NCBI GenBank assembly: GCA_029255685.2
Contig: CM055318.2
Location: 28,074,001-28,138,000, forward strand
From: Silene conica
Taxonomy: Eukaryota > Streptophyta > Magnoliopsida > Caryophyllales > Caryophyllaceae
Length of the DNA stretch: 64,000 nt
Direction: 5' to 3'
The position numbers were made by a program, and so were the translations under genes. This document shows, in pieces, positions 53,346 through 64,000 of this stretch (position 1 is its first letter; each line of letters opens with the position of its first letter). A model generated the notes under the pieces. The model was not told the origin of the DNA. It did no database searches and saw only the letters and a program-made list of their open reading frames with translations.

Positions 53346-56300
53346 TTACTCATCATCATCATCATCGTCATCCTCTTCTTCTTCTACCTCCTCCTCCTCG
53401 TCATCATCCTCTTCCTCCTCTTCTAACTCTTCATCATTATTATCTTGTAACTGATCTTGCCCCTCCCTCTCATCATATTCTAACTCCTCTCCCGCTTCTA
53501 CCTCATTTCCATAAATGACTTCTTGATCTATTTGGGACAAAATGGACTCTGATACAACTTCTTCTTGGAAAAAGGATGTGTCGACTTCTGATCGCGCCTT
53601 TGTTTTAATTACTGCACACCAATTCTTTTGTTGTCTATCTTTACTTGTGCTAGGTGAAGATCCATAATAAATTTGATGAAATGGTTGTGCAAGTATAAAT
53701 GGATCATATTTTGAATAGGTTCGAGTGTGATTCACTTCTACAAGCTTGTAGCGATCATGGACTCTCGTTCCAGCTACGAAATTATCTCTCCATTGAATCT
53801 TGAATAAGACAGCTTTGTAACCCCGTTCACGCCCATTATAGCACAACTCAAAGATATCCTCTAATATCCCATAATAGTCGTTGCCATCAAGAGAAGAAAT
53901 AGTAACGCCATAGTTGCATTTAGCCTTACTTTTCCCGTAGTCGAATGAGTGAAACTTAAACCCATTAACTAAATAATGCTTCCACGTGACAACCTTTCGA
54001 GAAGGACCCAAAGCCAAGCTTCTAACCACATCATCTTGGATATTTAGCTTAACTACATGCTTTCGAAACCAAGCTGTAAACTGATCCTCGTGTTTACTCC
54101 AAACATCCTCTCTTTTAACATTAGGGTGATCAGTCATGAAATCTGTCACAAATTTTGCTTCATATGGCTCCAAAACCTCACATTTAGATAGGACATAAAG
54201 GTGAGCACGATTATACTTCTTGTCATCCAGAAATCTTGTTCCCCCAGCAGAAGAACACCCTTCATCATCTTGTACATGAAAACACTTGGGTAAACTTGTA
54301 TCTAACTCATCCCCTTCTTCAATGTTCAAGTTTTTTGCTTTGGTGTCAATATGTTTTTCAAAGTAAAAAGAGAAAAAATTGGCAATTTCTTCTGTTAGGT
54401 ATGCATTGCTAATAGAACCTTCCACACGAGCTTTATTACCAAATTTCTTTTTCACATGATTAAGAAATCTTTCGAAAGGATACATCCACCTATACTGAAC
54501 GGGTCCACCAAATTTAGCTTCATATGGCAAATGAATGGGTAGGTGCTCCATCGAATTGAAAAAAAAGGCGGAAATATCATCTCAAGTTTATACAAAATTT
54601 CTGGAATTTGGTCTTCCAAACGAATCATGTCATCAACTGATATCGTGGAAGAACACAAGTCTCTGAAAAATTGACTAATTTCTGTAACTGCATTCCAAAC
54701 GGTGGTCCGGAGTAAATTTTTCAAAGCCACTGGTAACAAGCGCTCCATGAAAACATGGCAGTCATGACTTTTCAACCCTTTTAACTTCAATTCCTTTAAA
54801 TCAACACAACGGCTTAAATCTGAGGCATATCCATCGGGAAACTTTAAGTCTCTTACCCAATCGCACAATACCTTTCTTTGAGCTTTGTCAAGAGTAAATG
54901 GTGCTTTTGGCATTGACCCATCCCTACGAATGTGAAGTTTAGGATGATCACAAAATTTCTTCAATTCTATTCTTGAACCAATATTATCACGTGTCTTTCC
55001 TTTAACATCCATAATCGTATGAATAAGTAGCTCAAAGAAATTCTTCTCTATGTGCATGACATCGAAATTGTGTCTGATCAACATTGTTTTCCAATAGGGT
55101 AGGTCCCAAAAATTACTTCTTTTAAACGAACCACTCTTTTTCTTTTTTAGCTCTCTAAATTCTTCTTCAGTCCCATCGTTGGTAGATGGCAATTCACGTA
55201 TAGCCTCCCAGACTGCATCACCCGGGAGTCTATCCGGAGCATTCTCACGCACCTCCTTTCCTTTTAAGAAGCCTTTTTTGTTCTTTCTATGGACATGTCC
55301 ATCCGGTAAGAAGCATCTATGACAATCAAACCAACTAATCTTTTTAGAATTAGGGAGGTAAAAAGCTTTGCTATTATCCATGCAGTAAGGGCATGCCATT
55401 CGCCCCGCTGTTGCCCAGCCTGATAGCATACCGTACGCGGGGAAATCACTAACAGTCCACAACAATGAAGCTCTTAGTTGGAAGTTTTGTTTCTTGGACA
55501 CATCAAATGTTTCAACACCGACTTCCCACAGATACTTCAATTCTTCCACCAACGGTTGTAAATAGACATCCAAGTTATTTTTTGGGTTGTGAGGACCGGG
55601 AATAAGTAGTGAGAGGAAAATAAAATGTCTTTTCGAACGTAGCCAATGAGGTAAGTTGTACGGTGTAAGCATAACAGGCCAACACGAGTACGATCTACCA
55701 AATTGACTAAAAAGGTCAAACCCATCCGTACACAAGCCAAGTCTCACATTGCGAGGTTCCTCGGCAAAATCAGGATACAAACTATCAAAACGCTTCCACT
55801 CCTCTCCGTCACTCGGGTCACACATCTTTCCTGGTGTACGGGGGGTTTTCTTTGTGCCATCTCATTTGGTAGGCAATATTTTTCGTGGCATATAACCTTT
55901 GAAGTCTTGGAGCTAGGGGAAGATAAATTAATGGGTTTAATAATATTGGTTTCTTTGTTTTTCCACTCTTCATACCCTTTTTTCCCTTCAAGATAATATT
56001 TCCCTCACTTGTCTCATATCTATCCCTTTGACATTTCTTACATTTGGTTAGCAACGCATCATCTTTCCAAAAAAGCATACATCCTCCAGGACATGCGTCA
56101 ATCTTTTCATGTGGAAGCTGAAGACCTTTGACCACTTTTTTGGTATTGTAAAAATTACGGGTCATAATGTTATTATCGGGTATAACATCTTCAATTAAAG
56201 TAGCAATACTGTCAACCGCTTTAAACGACATATTGTACTCACATTTTAACGTTACTATCCTCGATGCAACTTGCAACAATGACATTCTGCTCCCCTCATA

Positions 56301-56749
56301 TAAAGTTTTCTCGGAGTCCCTTAGCATATCAAAAAAGGCTTTGGCTTTTGGGTTTGGATCTTCTTCCTCGGTTATAGGTACACGATCGGGATTAGTGAAA
56401 ACATTCGACTCAAAGGCATCAAGTACCATTTCTCTATACGGGTTCTCATTTGATTGGATTTGAGGGTGTTCGGGATCAGAAGAGTATTTTCCCCATGTGA
56501 TATCCAGTTGTAATAGTTTGGAAAAAACCCATTCGTAATAAGATGTTCTTCTACTTCTACCTCAAGTAAATATTTTAATTTTTTACATTTAGTACAAGGA
56601 CACCTAAGTTTGCGTTGTTCGAAATCATATGATTCTGAACATCTAGCAAATTCAATAAACCCACGAACTCCCTTTACAAATCTAGCATTAGGACGTTTCT
56701 TCTTATGTACTCTTTCTTCGTACATCCAGCTACGTTCAAATCTCTTCAT
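53346..56749 (-). pseudogene. TNP2-like CACTA transposase, three frameshifts
   Basis: Four reading segments line up on the minus strand. 56749-56372: transposase-associated domain (RSWMYEERVHKKKRPNARF, CPCTKCKKLKYL). 56429-55818 and 55825-54452: Transposase_21 core (NVRLGLCTDGFDLFS, CWPVMLTPYNLP, LLIPGPHNPKNNLDVYLQPL, FDVMHIEKN). Then DUF4218-type sequence (CHVFMERLLPVAL) continuing in 54551-53346, DUF4216-type sequence (FKFHSFDYGKSK, YYGILEDIFEL) and an Asp/Glu-rich tail. Single-base shifts lie near 56480 (GGGGAAAA run), 55820 and 54545 (eight-T run). The protein cuts at the CACTA ends. Two shifts in homopolymers could also be sequencing errors. Confidence 0.85.
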
Positions 56750-56906
56750 TTTAATCTAGATAATATATAATAACTAAACCAAACACACAACAATAATTTC
56801 AATTCAATAAGATTTCAACAAATAATAAGTTCAAGCTAAGAATTCAAGTCAATATGTACTTCAAGATTTCAATTGGGTCCTTATCACTCCAACCTAAACT
56901 CATCAA

Positions 56907-57129
56907 TGTATATTTCAAGTCACTAGCAAATACATAATTGTGAATTTATTAGTGAGGAAAAAAAATTTGGCAGCAATTCCTCTCAGTTCTTCAAATACAC
57001 AATGTGAAATAAATTTGTATTTATTTCACATATGTATTCGAAGAACATAAAGAAATTGTTATCAAACTCTTTCCCCACTAATAAATTCAAAAATATGTAT
57101 TTACTACCTAAGTGACTTGAAATATACAA
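56907..57129. other. 223-bp near-complete foldback in the CACTA leader
   Basis: TGTATATTTCAAGTCACTAG at 56907 onward pairs with the end at 57129. Matching continues through GAATTTATTAGTGAGG, then GTTCTTCAAATACA with TGTATTCGAAGAAC, and GTGAAATAAAT with ATTTATTTCAC around a tiny loop near 57018. It lies upstream of the TNP2-like gene. A foldback MITE or an arm-duplicated stretch could explain it. Confidence 0.8.
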
Positions 57130-57445
57130 AGACAGTCCCAAAATGGGGACTATTCATAAATTTCTCCTAACGAGTAATTCATGAACGGGTACTAGGTCAA
57201 TAGTCATTCAATTCTTCCACGGAAAATATTCACAATAACTTACAATAATATACTAATTTGAATAATAACATTCAACAATTTTTTTCCCAATTTCTAACAA
57301 TACTAACACTCATTAACAATAACACCCAAGTTTTTTCCCAATTTTTGTCAATTTCTAACCCTAACATCAACTAATTTCCGAAAATACAAATTAAATTACA
57401 CATACAAACATAATTAACATCACAAAATCATCCTAGAAATCGAAT

Positions 57446-57815
57446 TACTAACTATACTCATCATCCAATTTTCCCTAATTTCTAACCCTAATCACAATAA
57501 CACCCAATTTTTTTCCAATTAACTAACTAAAAACATCCTAAAAAGCATCCTAATAATCTAATTACTAACTAAAATCATCATCCAATTTTCCCCAATTTCT
57601 AACCCTAATCACAATAACACCCAATTTTTTTTCAATTCACTAACTAAAAACATCCTAATAATCTAATTACTAACTAGAATCATCATCCAATTTTCCCCAA
57701 TTTCTAACCCTAATCACAATAACACCCAATTTTTTTTCAATTCACTAACTAAAAGCATCCTAAAAGCATCCTAATAAGCTAATTACTAACTAAAAGCATC
57801 CTAATAATCTAATGA
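57446..57815. repeat. Tandem repeat with AACCCTAA motifs
   Basis: About three units of 105-120 bp containing CATCATCCAATTTTCCCCAA, TTTCTAACCCTAATCACAAT and CTAACTAAAAACATCCTAA. AACCCTAA is the telo-box type motif; here it recurs singly per unit and does not form a telomeric array. Position is the presumed promoter/leader of the TNP2-like gene. Confidence 0.8.
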
Positions 57816-58059
57816 CTAACAACATTTGTGAATTACAATAATACTATAAAGGGATTCAATAAAGTTATTAAATCGACTCAAACCTGAAAAACTAGTATAA
57901 GGGAGATGAACGACGGTAGTGGGTGGTCCGGTGGCGTTGCGGTGGTGGGTGTTCCGGTAGTCGACGGTGGTTAACGGGTAAGGAGGAGTTTGCGTTTTTT
58001 TAAACAAAGTGATGAATGCAGGAATGATGGGAGGAAGAAGAGCGGAAAAAATTATAACA

Positions 58060-58325
58060 GAGGATTAGCGACTGAAAACGGAAATCGGTCGCCAATTTTA
58101 GCGACTGATTTCGGTCGCTAATTTAGCGACCGTTTTCGGTCGCTAAACTGGCGCTATGGTCGCCCTGGGATTCCCGCGGATTTTTTAGGATAAGATTGGG
58201 ATAGGGTTTTGGTCGCTAAATTTAGCGACCGATATCGTTCGCCCACTTTTTTTTTTTTTCGGTCGCTAATTAGCGACTACCATTTCGGTAGCATGTTTAG
58301 TCGCTATCTCAGGTAATTCTTGTAG
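58060..58325. repeat. CACTA subterminal repeats, right end
   Basis: Repeated TAGCGACCGA/TCGGTCGCTA variants in both orientations, mirroring 51055-51370. Confidence 0.9.
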
Positions 58326-60701
58326 TGTGGGTCCCGCATAATGTTTGATGCTTTTCCTGCACCATAACCGCCCAATATTCTACGTATTCCAAATAAATGC
58401 CTAAAATCGTAGATTCCGAAACATTACAAACATTTTTATATAAATCATGAATTTAAATAATTAGAAATACATATTATCTGCGTGATAATTAGACCACAAT
58501 TTATTTAAATAATTAGAATATTATGATTAATAACAATTTATAACAATAAAAAACCGAACATACAAAACTTTAAACAAGATTAAAATAACGTAATATTAAT
58601 ATACAACCAGGAAAAATGTACAAATTCAAATATTCTACGAAAATCAAATTATAAACAACACCGTTAAAACTAAAACTTAAAATCAAATATAAAAAGATAT
58701 TATAAACTCCTCCACAATTTTCTGATTCATCAAAAAATCACGGGAATGGTAACACAAAGTCCTATTTTTCAATGATATCCGACAATCAAAACAATCTTAT
58801 CTTATCTATATTAAATGAGAAACATTTAAAGAGCTCTCATTTACCCACGTCATCAACCCATTTCCTTTTGCAACGAGACTTTACTGGGTCATCATCAATC
58901 GTGCAAAATTTGTGCAATTTTATTACTCCATCGTTTCTACAAATTCCGTTTCTTATGTCATCCAAATTTTACTTTTTTCAAAATTGTTCAAATTATAGCA
59001 AATTAAATCCGTAAAAAAAAATTGAACTATAAGTTTTTAATACCAATTTATATTTCATTATTTTCTAAAATTCTCGAAAACATGTAACTATATTCGAAAA
59101 CGAAAATAATTATTATTATAAATCTTAAAGTAGCAATTTTTTACGTGAATTAAAAAAAATCATAGAAAAAATGATTTTTACATCAGGAAAAACAAAAAAA
59201 TAGTATAAAATGCAAGTAAATAGTAAATTGAATCATAAAATGCATAATTAAAATGCTAAAGTTAAGAAAATAAATATGAGTCAAATAGTAGTATACAAAA
59301 AGTAAAAAAATTTATAATATCATCAAACCTTAGAAATTGGATGACCAACTTAAACTGATAACCAACAAATTTTGTGTATGTGAAAGAGGGGAAGCTACAC
59401 ATAGTGGTTCAAGAAAGAGAGTTACAAAGTGAGAGATTGAAAGTTTTATCCACATAATAAGATGAATATTTATGATGGATTTTATGTTGAAGGATATAGA
59501 TGGTTAGACACCGTCTAAATTCTAATTTACTTTACTACTTTTCACCTACCTATCTAGAGTAAATAATAATTTTATTTATGTGGCCACCAAACTGATTGAT
59601 GACCAATGGATCAATTTTTTTAAGAGGTACGAGTAATTAATTAATTATTTTGTGAACGGTTTTACTCATACATAATACTATTTTTTGGCAAAGAGCAACT
59701 CATTAACTAGCTATAAATGAATATTTTTTAAGAAAATGACTTGAACGCTTATTTTATTTGATGGTCGAAGCACCCTAACCTTTGAGCACATATCTTATGA
59801 CCAAGTTAATTGTATGACACGAGGCATATTCCACTTATTTTATCATTCTTATAACGTCACCTCTATTTTATAAATAAAATATTTACGGTATATTTATCTG
59901 ATACATTTAGCTATTTACATTTTACATTTTTTTATATAGAAGATTTTAATTAAACATAACCAAATGAATGAGACGATTAGAGTAAAAATATAAATATTTT
60001 CTCAAAAGCACATCTACCTACATTATTACATTCTCTTCTTTGGAGTATACCATATAGGTACATATATATACTTGATTATCAACATTATTGTAAAAAATTG
60101 ATTGATTTCATATATTTAAGGAGTACAAATTGTTTTAGAAAGAGATCAGGAGAGATAGAAGAAAATATCATTTAAATTAGAACAAAGACACCTAAGTAGA
60201 ATTTCATATGCATGAGTACATCATATTTAATTTATACTTTTCGTTATCGGGTTGGCTTTAATTTTCACTTTTCATATACAAACGGACCAACCTAAGAAAG
60301 AGGGGAGTTAATTATTAAATGACGAGTACACCAAATAGTGTGGAGAATTTAATTGTTCATCAAAGGCATCGCTAATATATAAAAATAAACAATTACCAGA
60401 GACAATCAAAAATAAAACATGCAACCAAATGACTGGGACAAATAGAATAATTATTAAGGAATAAAATTACTAATTCATTCACAAATCAATGAATAATAAC
60501 ATGTTTCATACCACCATCTTTCGATGACTTATTAACAAACGTCACTTATAAAAATAATATTTTTTTTAGTATGGGGTAAAGACTTATAGAGTGAAAGTAA
60601 ATAAAATTTAATGAAATAATGTAAGATTCACATAAAGTAGAAGTATTCACAGTACCATGGAAAATTACATAATAAGGAAATTTACATAACATACCAGCAA
60701 T

Positions 60702-61348
60702 TAGGGCTGAGTAAAAAATCCGATTACCGAATTATCCGATATCCAATCCGTATCTGATCCGAAATAATGGATATCTGATCCGAAAAGTGGTTCAGCAGTT
60801 TGGATACCCGTATCCGAAATATTTGGATATCAGATCAAATACGGATATCAGGTTTAAAAATTTGGGTATCCGATATCCGAAAGTTATTGGATCAGAAATC
60901 AAATATCGGATCGGATACCCGATATCCGTTAATATCCGATCCGTATCCGAGATTTGATCCATAAATAGTGCTAGCTAATTTCACAAAATCGTAAATAAAC
61001 CTATCCACAATTTTAAGTACTAGCTAATTTCAGTTATCCGATATCCGATATCCACAATATTACGCTAGTTTTCCTTGATAGGTAGCGGGTTTATGTTTTG
61101 TAATATATACCGAATGAAATTAGTATTACGCTAGTTTTCTTTTTTATTACAGTTTGACAATATATAAAATACACAGAGCGGATATCGGATATCACTGATC
61201 CGAAATTTTCGGATATTTTCGGATACTAAATTTCGGATATCCGATCATTTCGGATCAGATCACGGATACTAAAAATTTGGATTTTCGGATCGGATATCCG
61301 AACCGAAGTAGGGTTTCGGATCGGATATCCGACCCATACTCTGCCCTA
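60702..61348. mobile_element. hAT-like MITE full of ATATCCG dyads
   Basis: Ends TAGGGCTGAGTA and, inverted, TAGGGCAGAGTA. The 8-bp TSD CCAGCAAT is exact (60694-60701, 61349-61356), as expected for hAT elements. The 647-bp body has dozens of GGATATCCGAT/ATCGGATATCC variants in both outer thirds. Confidence 0.9.
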
Positions 61349-61356
61349 CCAGCAAT

Positions 61357-61917
61357 CACCTCCAATTCCATTTCTTTTATCTCTATTTTCTTCTCACAAA
61401 ACCATTTAATATTGTTTTTCTTCTATACTGTATTAACCCTTTATTTCTGTATATAAATCTTGAACCGCTGGATCTTGAGAGAATATGATTTGAACCGTTA
61501 AAATGGAATAGAGTCTCCATTTCTTTTTATAAAATGGAGAGGATTTGAACTTAATTATATTATATTTGTAGAGTTAATAATATGATGTACTATACAAAAT
61601 ACAAATCTAAAGAAATAAATGTATTAAATGGAGTATTTTATACGTTAATTATATAAAAATATAAATATCTAATTTTTTATCGGTGAACTTTTACGAGTTT
61701 AATTAAAATCATTATTCACAAAATAGTTAAAACACATTTATATCAAATACGTGCCTCTTTAAATTGATTTACATTTCATAAACTTAAGATAAAGAGAAGT
61801 ATTTACTACATTTTACTATATTAAAAAACTATAGATTTTAGAGTATATCTTATTTTTAAACTTTACGATATCAATGGTGAAAATAACAGCCCGTGTATTT
61901 TATGCACGGGTTTAAAA
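61357..61917 (+). other. AT-rich tail of the Helitron
   Basis: No gene or recognised repeat before the terminal hairpin at 61889-61910. Confidence 0.4.
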
Positions 61918-61999
61918 CTAGTTTACTCTAAATTTTAGTACCCTTGCTAAATTGAGCGCTAAAACGTACAAAAATAAAGTACGTTTTTCTTTTCTCATA

Positions 62000-62195
62000 C
62001 TCCCTCCGATTTTCTGTGTTGTTCCTCTTTCCATTTTGGTCTAATAACAATGATGTTCCCTCTTTCCTCTTTTGGACAATATTGTGTGGTCCAAAAGCAA
62101 TTTCATGTGGGGTCATATGTATTGTGTGGTCCAAATTGATTCCTTTATTTCTTGTGTCAAAATGAAAAGGGAACAATACAAGAAATCGGAGGGAG
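62000..62195. mobile_element. Stowaway MITE
   Basis: Ends CTCCCTCCGATTTTCTGTGT and, inverted, CTCCCTCCGATTTCTTGTAT, flanked by TA dinucleotides (61998-61999, 62196-62197). The duplicate locus at 63655 lacks it, so an empty site is visible. Confidence 0.9.
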
Positions 62196-62213
62196 TATGT
62201 CTTTAATAGTGTA

Positions 62214-63162
62214 CTAGTTTTAAACCCGTGCAAAAAATGCACGGGTCGTAATAACAGACGTTATTATTAAATACGTAAACATATAAATGATTGTTATTAA
62301 TTGTTCAAAATTGTGACAATATAAATATAAATAAATCAATAATTGGAGATTATTCAATGTACATATAATTTAACTTGTTAATCAGTACCCTTCGATGCAG
62401 AGTATGTTACAAAATGTATAACAAATCTAAAACGTAACAAATACCTAAAATGCACAGGTTGATTTTTTTAATTATTTTTTTTTTTAAAAAATTATTTCGT
62501 ACGATATTCAAAGTACTCACAAATTTCATTAGCATTGAACTTTATTTAACTCAGATATGACTTATGAAAGATCGTCTTAAGTAAGAGAGTTAGGATATGT
62601 GCTATATTAAGAAGAATGAAATCAATTAATTAAATTTCATAGTAGAACGTGGGTATTAGGAATTTTTTTTTTGTTTTTTAACCCCCTAAAAATTAGGAAC
62701 AAATCAGATTTCTTAAAATTCTATTCCTTTTATAGTAAAAGTATTTTATCTTGTTTGATATCTTAATTTGTATTTTATTTTGTTGGAAAATAAAATGTAA
62801 TTTAATTTTTGGACTAATTATTTGTGCAGTTTGTAATTTTTTGTGTTTTGGATTTTATTTTTGGTTTATCGTATTTTATGGAATTACGGATTAAAATTAG
62901 TTACGGAACAGAAACGATTAAGTAAATAGAAATAGAGATAGTAATGAGGAAAGATCGAAATACGTAATTACGGATTAAAATTAATTACAAAACAGAATAC
63001 GGAATTACGGAATAGAGGGAATATACGCAGGAATTATGGAAAAGAACCGTTTCTGATTCAGCAGAGAAATTAATTCAGATTGGAAAAAGGTGGGGCCATA
63101 GTTTCCTTAATTTTAGGGACCAATCAAAAGCGTCGAAAATCTACTCCTTTTATAGAGATAGA
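62214..63162 (-). mobile_element. Helitron, non-coding, 949 bp, minus strand
   Basis: Minus-strand 5' end TCTATCTCTATAAAAGGAGT at 63162 and 3' end hairpin CCCGTGCATTTTTTGCACGGG, TTTAAAACTAG at 62214. Host A lies on one side (62213) and T on the other (63163). The empty site GTGTA|TTCTTTGTATAATTGC survives in the duplicate at 63670-63690. No gene inside. Confidence 0.9.
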
Positions 63163-63184
63163 TTCTTTGTATAATTGCTTAGTA

Positions 63185-63356
63185 CTCCCTCCTATTCTCT
63201 CTGTTTTCTTCGCTATTTCCTTAAACGGATTATTTAGGTTTTCTTCCCCTTTCCTATTTTGGTAGCTTTTAATTATATTTTATTCATTCCCCTCTCCTAT
63301 CACCCAACCCCACCCAACTTTTTTACCCTGTTTTATTCATTTCATCAATGTTTGGG
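63185..63356. mobile_element. One end of a Stowaway-like MITE
   Basis: After TTAGTA the sequence turns into CTCCCTCCTATTCTCTCTGT, absent from the duplicate locus (TTAGTATATAATTTACC). The opposite end is not recognisable. A SINE follows. Confidence 0.5.
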
Positions 63357-63500
63357 GCTCAGGTTCGATTACCAGCTGGGGCGATGATCACTTGGCCACT
63401 GCAGCTCCTGAAGGGGTGGCTTACATGGTCCATGTGGTGGTGCGGGAATGCATGGGCCCGGGGATTACACCCCTCGTTACCAAAAAAAAAAAAAAAAAAA
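63357..63500 (+). mobile_element. SINE, 5'-truncated copy
   Basis: Matches the SINE at 53097-53291 from just before the B box (GGTTCGATTACC) to a poly-A tail of about 18. The A box is missing, so it could not be transcribed from its own promoter. Confidence 0.85.
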
Positions 63501-63582
63501 TAAATTATTCACCCATCTCTCCTATTCCAAACCCACACAACTCTTTCTTCATTAAATAAACCTTTTTCCTTGAGTATCTACC

Positions 63583-63694
63583 CCTCCAAATTTTAGTACC
63601 CACGCTAAATTGAGCTCTAAAACGTACAAAAATAAAGTAGGTTTTTCTTTTCTCATGTGTCTTTAATAGTGTATTCTTTGTATAATTGCTTAGT
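63583..63694 (+). repeat. Duplicate of the 61930-63184 host sequence, without insertions
   Basis: CCAAATTTTAGTACCC ... TTAATAGTGTATTCTTTGTA ... GCTTAGTA matches 61930-61999 + 62198-62213 + 63163-63184 with a few substitutions. It lacks both the Stowaway MITE and the Helitron. Confidence 0.9.
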
Positions 63695-63946
63695 ATATAA
63701 TTTACCGATCTACCAGTCGCTGTCATTTGGCCATCTCTACGAGACTCTCTGTCTATATATGAATATCTGCAAGTATTCAGATACCCAACTAAAATACAAC
63801 CCGTTGCTTTAAGGACTTTATCTCTTTCATCCTTGCATTTTTTCCCAAACTGTTTACATTTTCCATGTCTTAAATTTGTCGATCAATACCATTTCTCTTA
63901 TACACATCAAAACATCTTAACAAGCTACTTTTTCTCAACTCTAAAT

Positions 63947-64000
63947 ATGGTTCGCGATGACTCCCCTCCACCACCTTTACAACTACCACCAGATGAAATA
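63947..64000 (+). CDS. Start of a possible host gene, runs off the window
   Basis: A pyrimidine-rich, AT-rich stretch with a TATA-like CTATATATGAA near 63752 leads to an ATG at 63947. The 18 codons read MVRDDSPPPPLQLPPDEI. The end LPPDEI resembles the opening of an F-box domain (LPxEIxxxIL), but six residues are too few to assign a family. The ORF remains open to the window end. Confidence 0.4.
   Translation, partial: MVRDDSPPPPLQLPPDEI

Larger units (their letters stand above)
51044..58327 (-). mobile_element. Complete CACTA transposon
   Basis: Termini CACTACAA at 51044 and TTGTAGTG at 58327, with the 3-bp TSD TGG on both sides (51041-51043, 58328-58330). Subterminal GCGACCGA repeats lie at both ends. 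On the minus strand it carries a TNP2-like transposase (56749-53346) followed by a TNPA-like gene (53004-51390), the usual En/Spm order. A SINE sits between the genes. The transposase frame is broken at three places, so this copy is probably not autonomous now. Confidence 0.95.
58800..61921 (+). mobile_element. Helitron, non-coding, about 3.1 kb
   Basis: The 5' end A|TCTTATCTATATTAAATGAG (an equally placed TC at 58795 or 58805 is possible) and a 3' hairpin CCCGTGTATTTTATGCACGGG followed by TTTAAAACTAG, host T at 61922. No Rep/helicase gene is present. A hAT-like MITE (60702-61348) lies inside. Otherwise AT-rich, with no gene seen. Confidence 0.6.

Noticed and set aside
57430..57740. Interstitial telomere array
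   Set aside because: AACCCTAA occurs once per about 110-bp unit, not as tandem CCCTAAA.

Overview
The window is nuclear DNA of a flowering plant, most likely a eudicot; I cannot name the family. It is AT-rich and built almost entirely of nested transposable elements, with two short candidate host genes. Much of the nesting can be read directly, because target-site duplications (TSDs) survive.

Region 1-10243: a small DNA element with inverted ends lies in (TA)n microsatellite and is split by an Athila-type LTR element on the minus strand (475-9795, TSD CCTAC). That element carries no gag-pro-pol, only a decayed gag-like frame. Its 3' LTR is cut by a chromovirus fragment (1784-5072) made of a 2.9 kb LTR plus the start of gag. 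This LTR holds an array of about ten hairpins with a conserved core and complementary, copy-specific stems (3413-4004).

Region 10248-41015: a copia LTR fragment, then a decayed chromovirus (10575-15418), then a second chromovirus (15499-40485, TSD near RTATC). Two non-autonomous elements lie inside the second chromovirus. One is a gag-only copia element (18763-27019, TSD GGGGA) in its reverse transcriptase (RT). The other is a gag-protease-only Athila-type element (30153-38581, TSD ATAAC) in its 3' LTR. These presumably depend on enzymes from other elements.

Region 41016-49500: a one-exon membrane-anchored LEA2/NHL-like gene (41794-42360), a copia RT scrap, a 194-bp direct repeat around a Helitron-type end, a copia LTR, and minus-strand Athila-type RT, RNase H and integrase remains.

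Region 49559-64000: a DNA element with long inverted ends, Helitron termini, and a complete CACTA element (51044-58327, TSD TGG) with TNP2-like and TNPA-like genes, a SINE and a 223-bp foldback. Then come a hAT-like MITE built of ATATCCG dyads (8-bp TSD), a Stowaway MITE, a Helitron whose empty site survives in a neighbouring duplicate, a second SINE, and the start of a possible gene at the right edge.

Two signals stand out. (1) The Athila-type elements carry at least 19 pairs of 12-bp near-palindromes (GGTCGGTCGACC or variants), always exactly 21 bp apart, in LTRs, in untranslated regions and in frame inside gag. (2) The hairpin array of the chromovirus LTR has stems that differ between copies yet stay complementary, which suggests selection on RNA structure.
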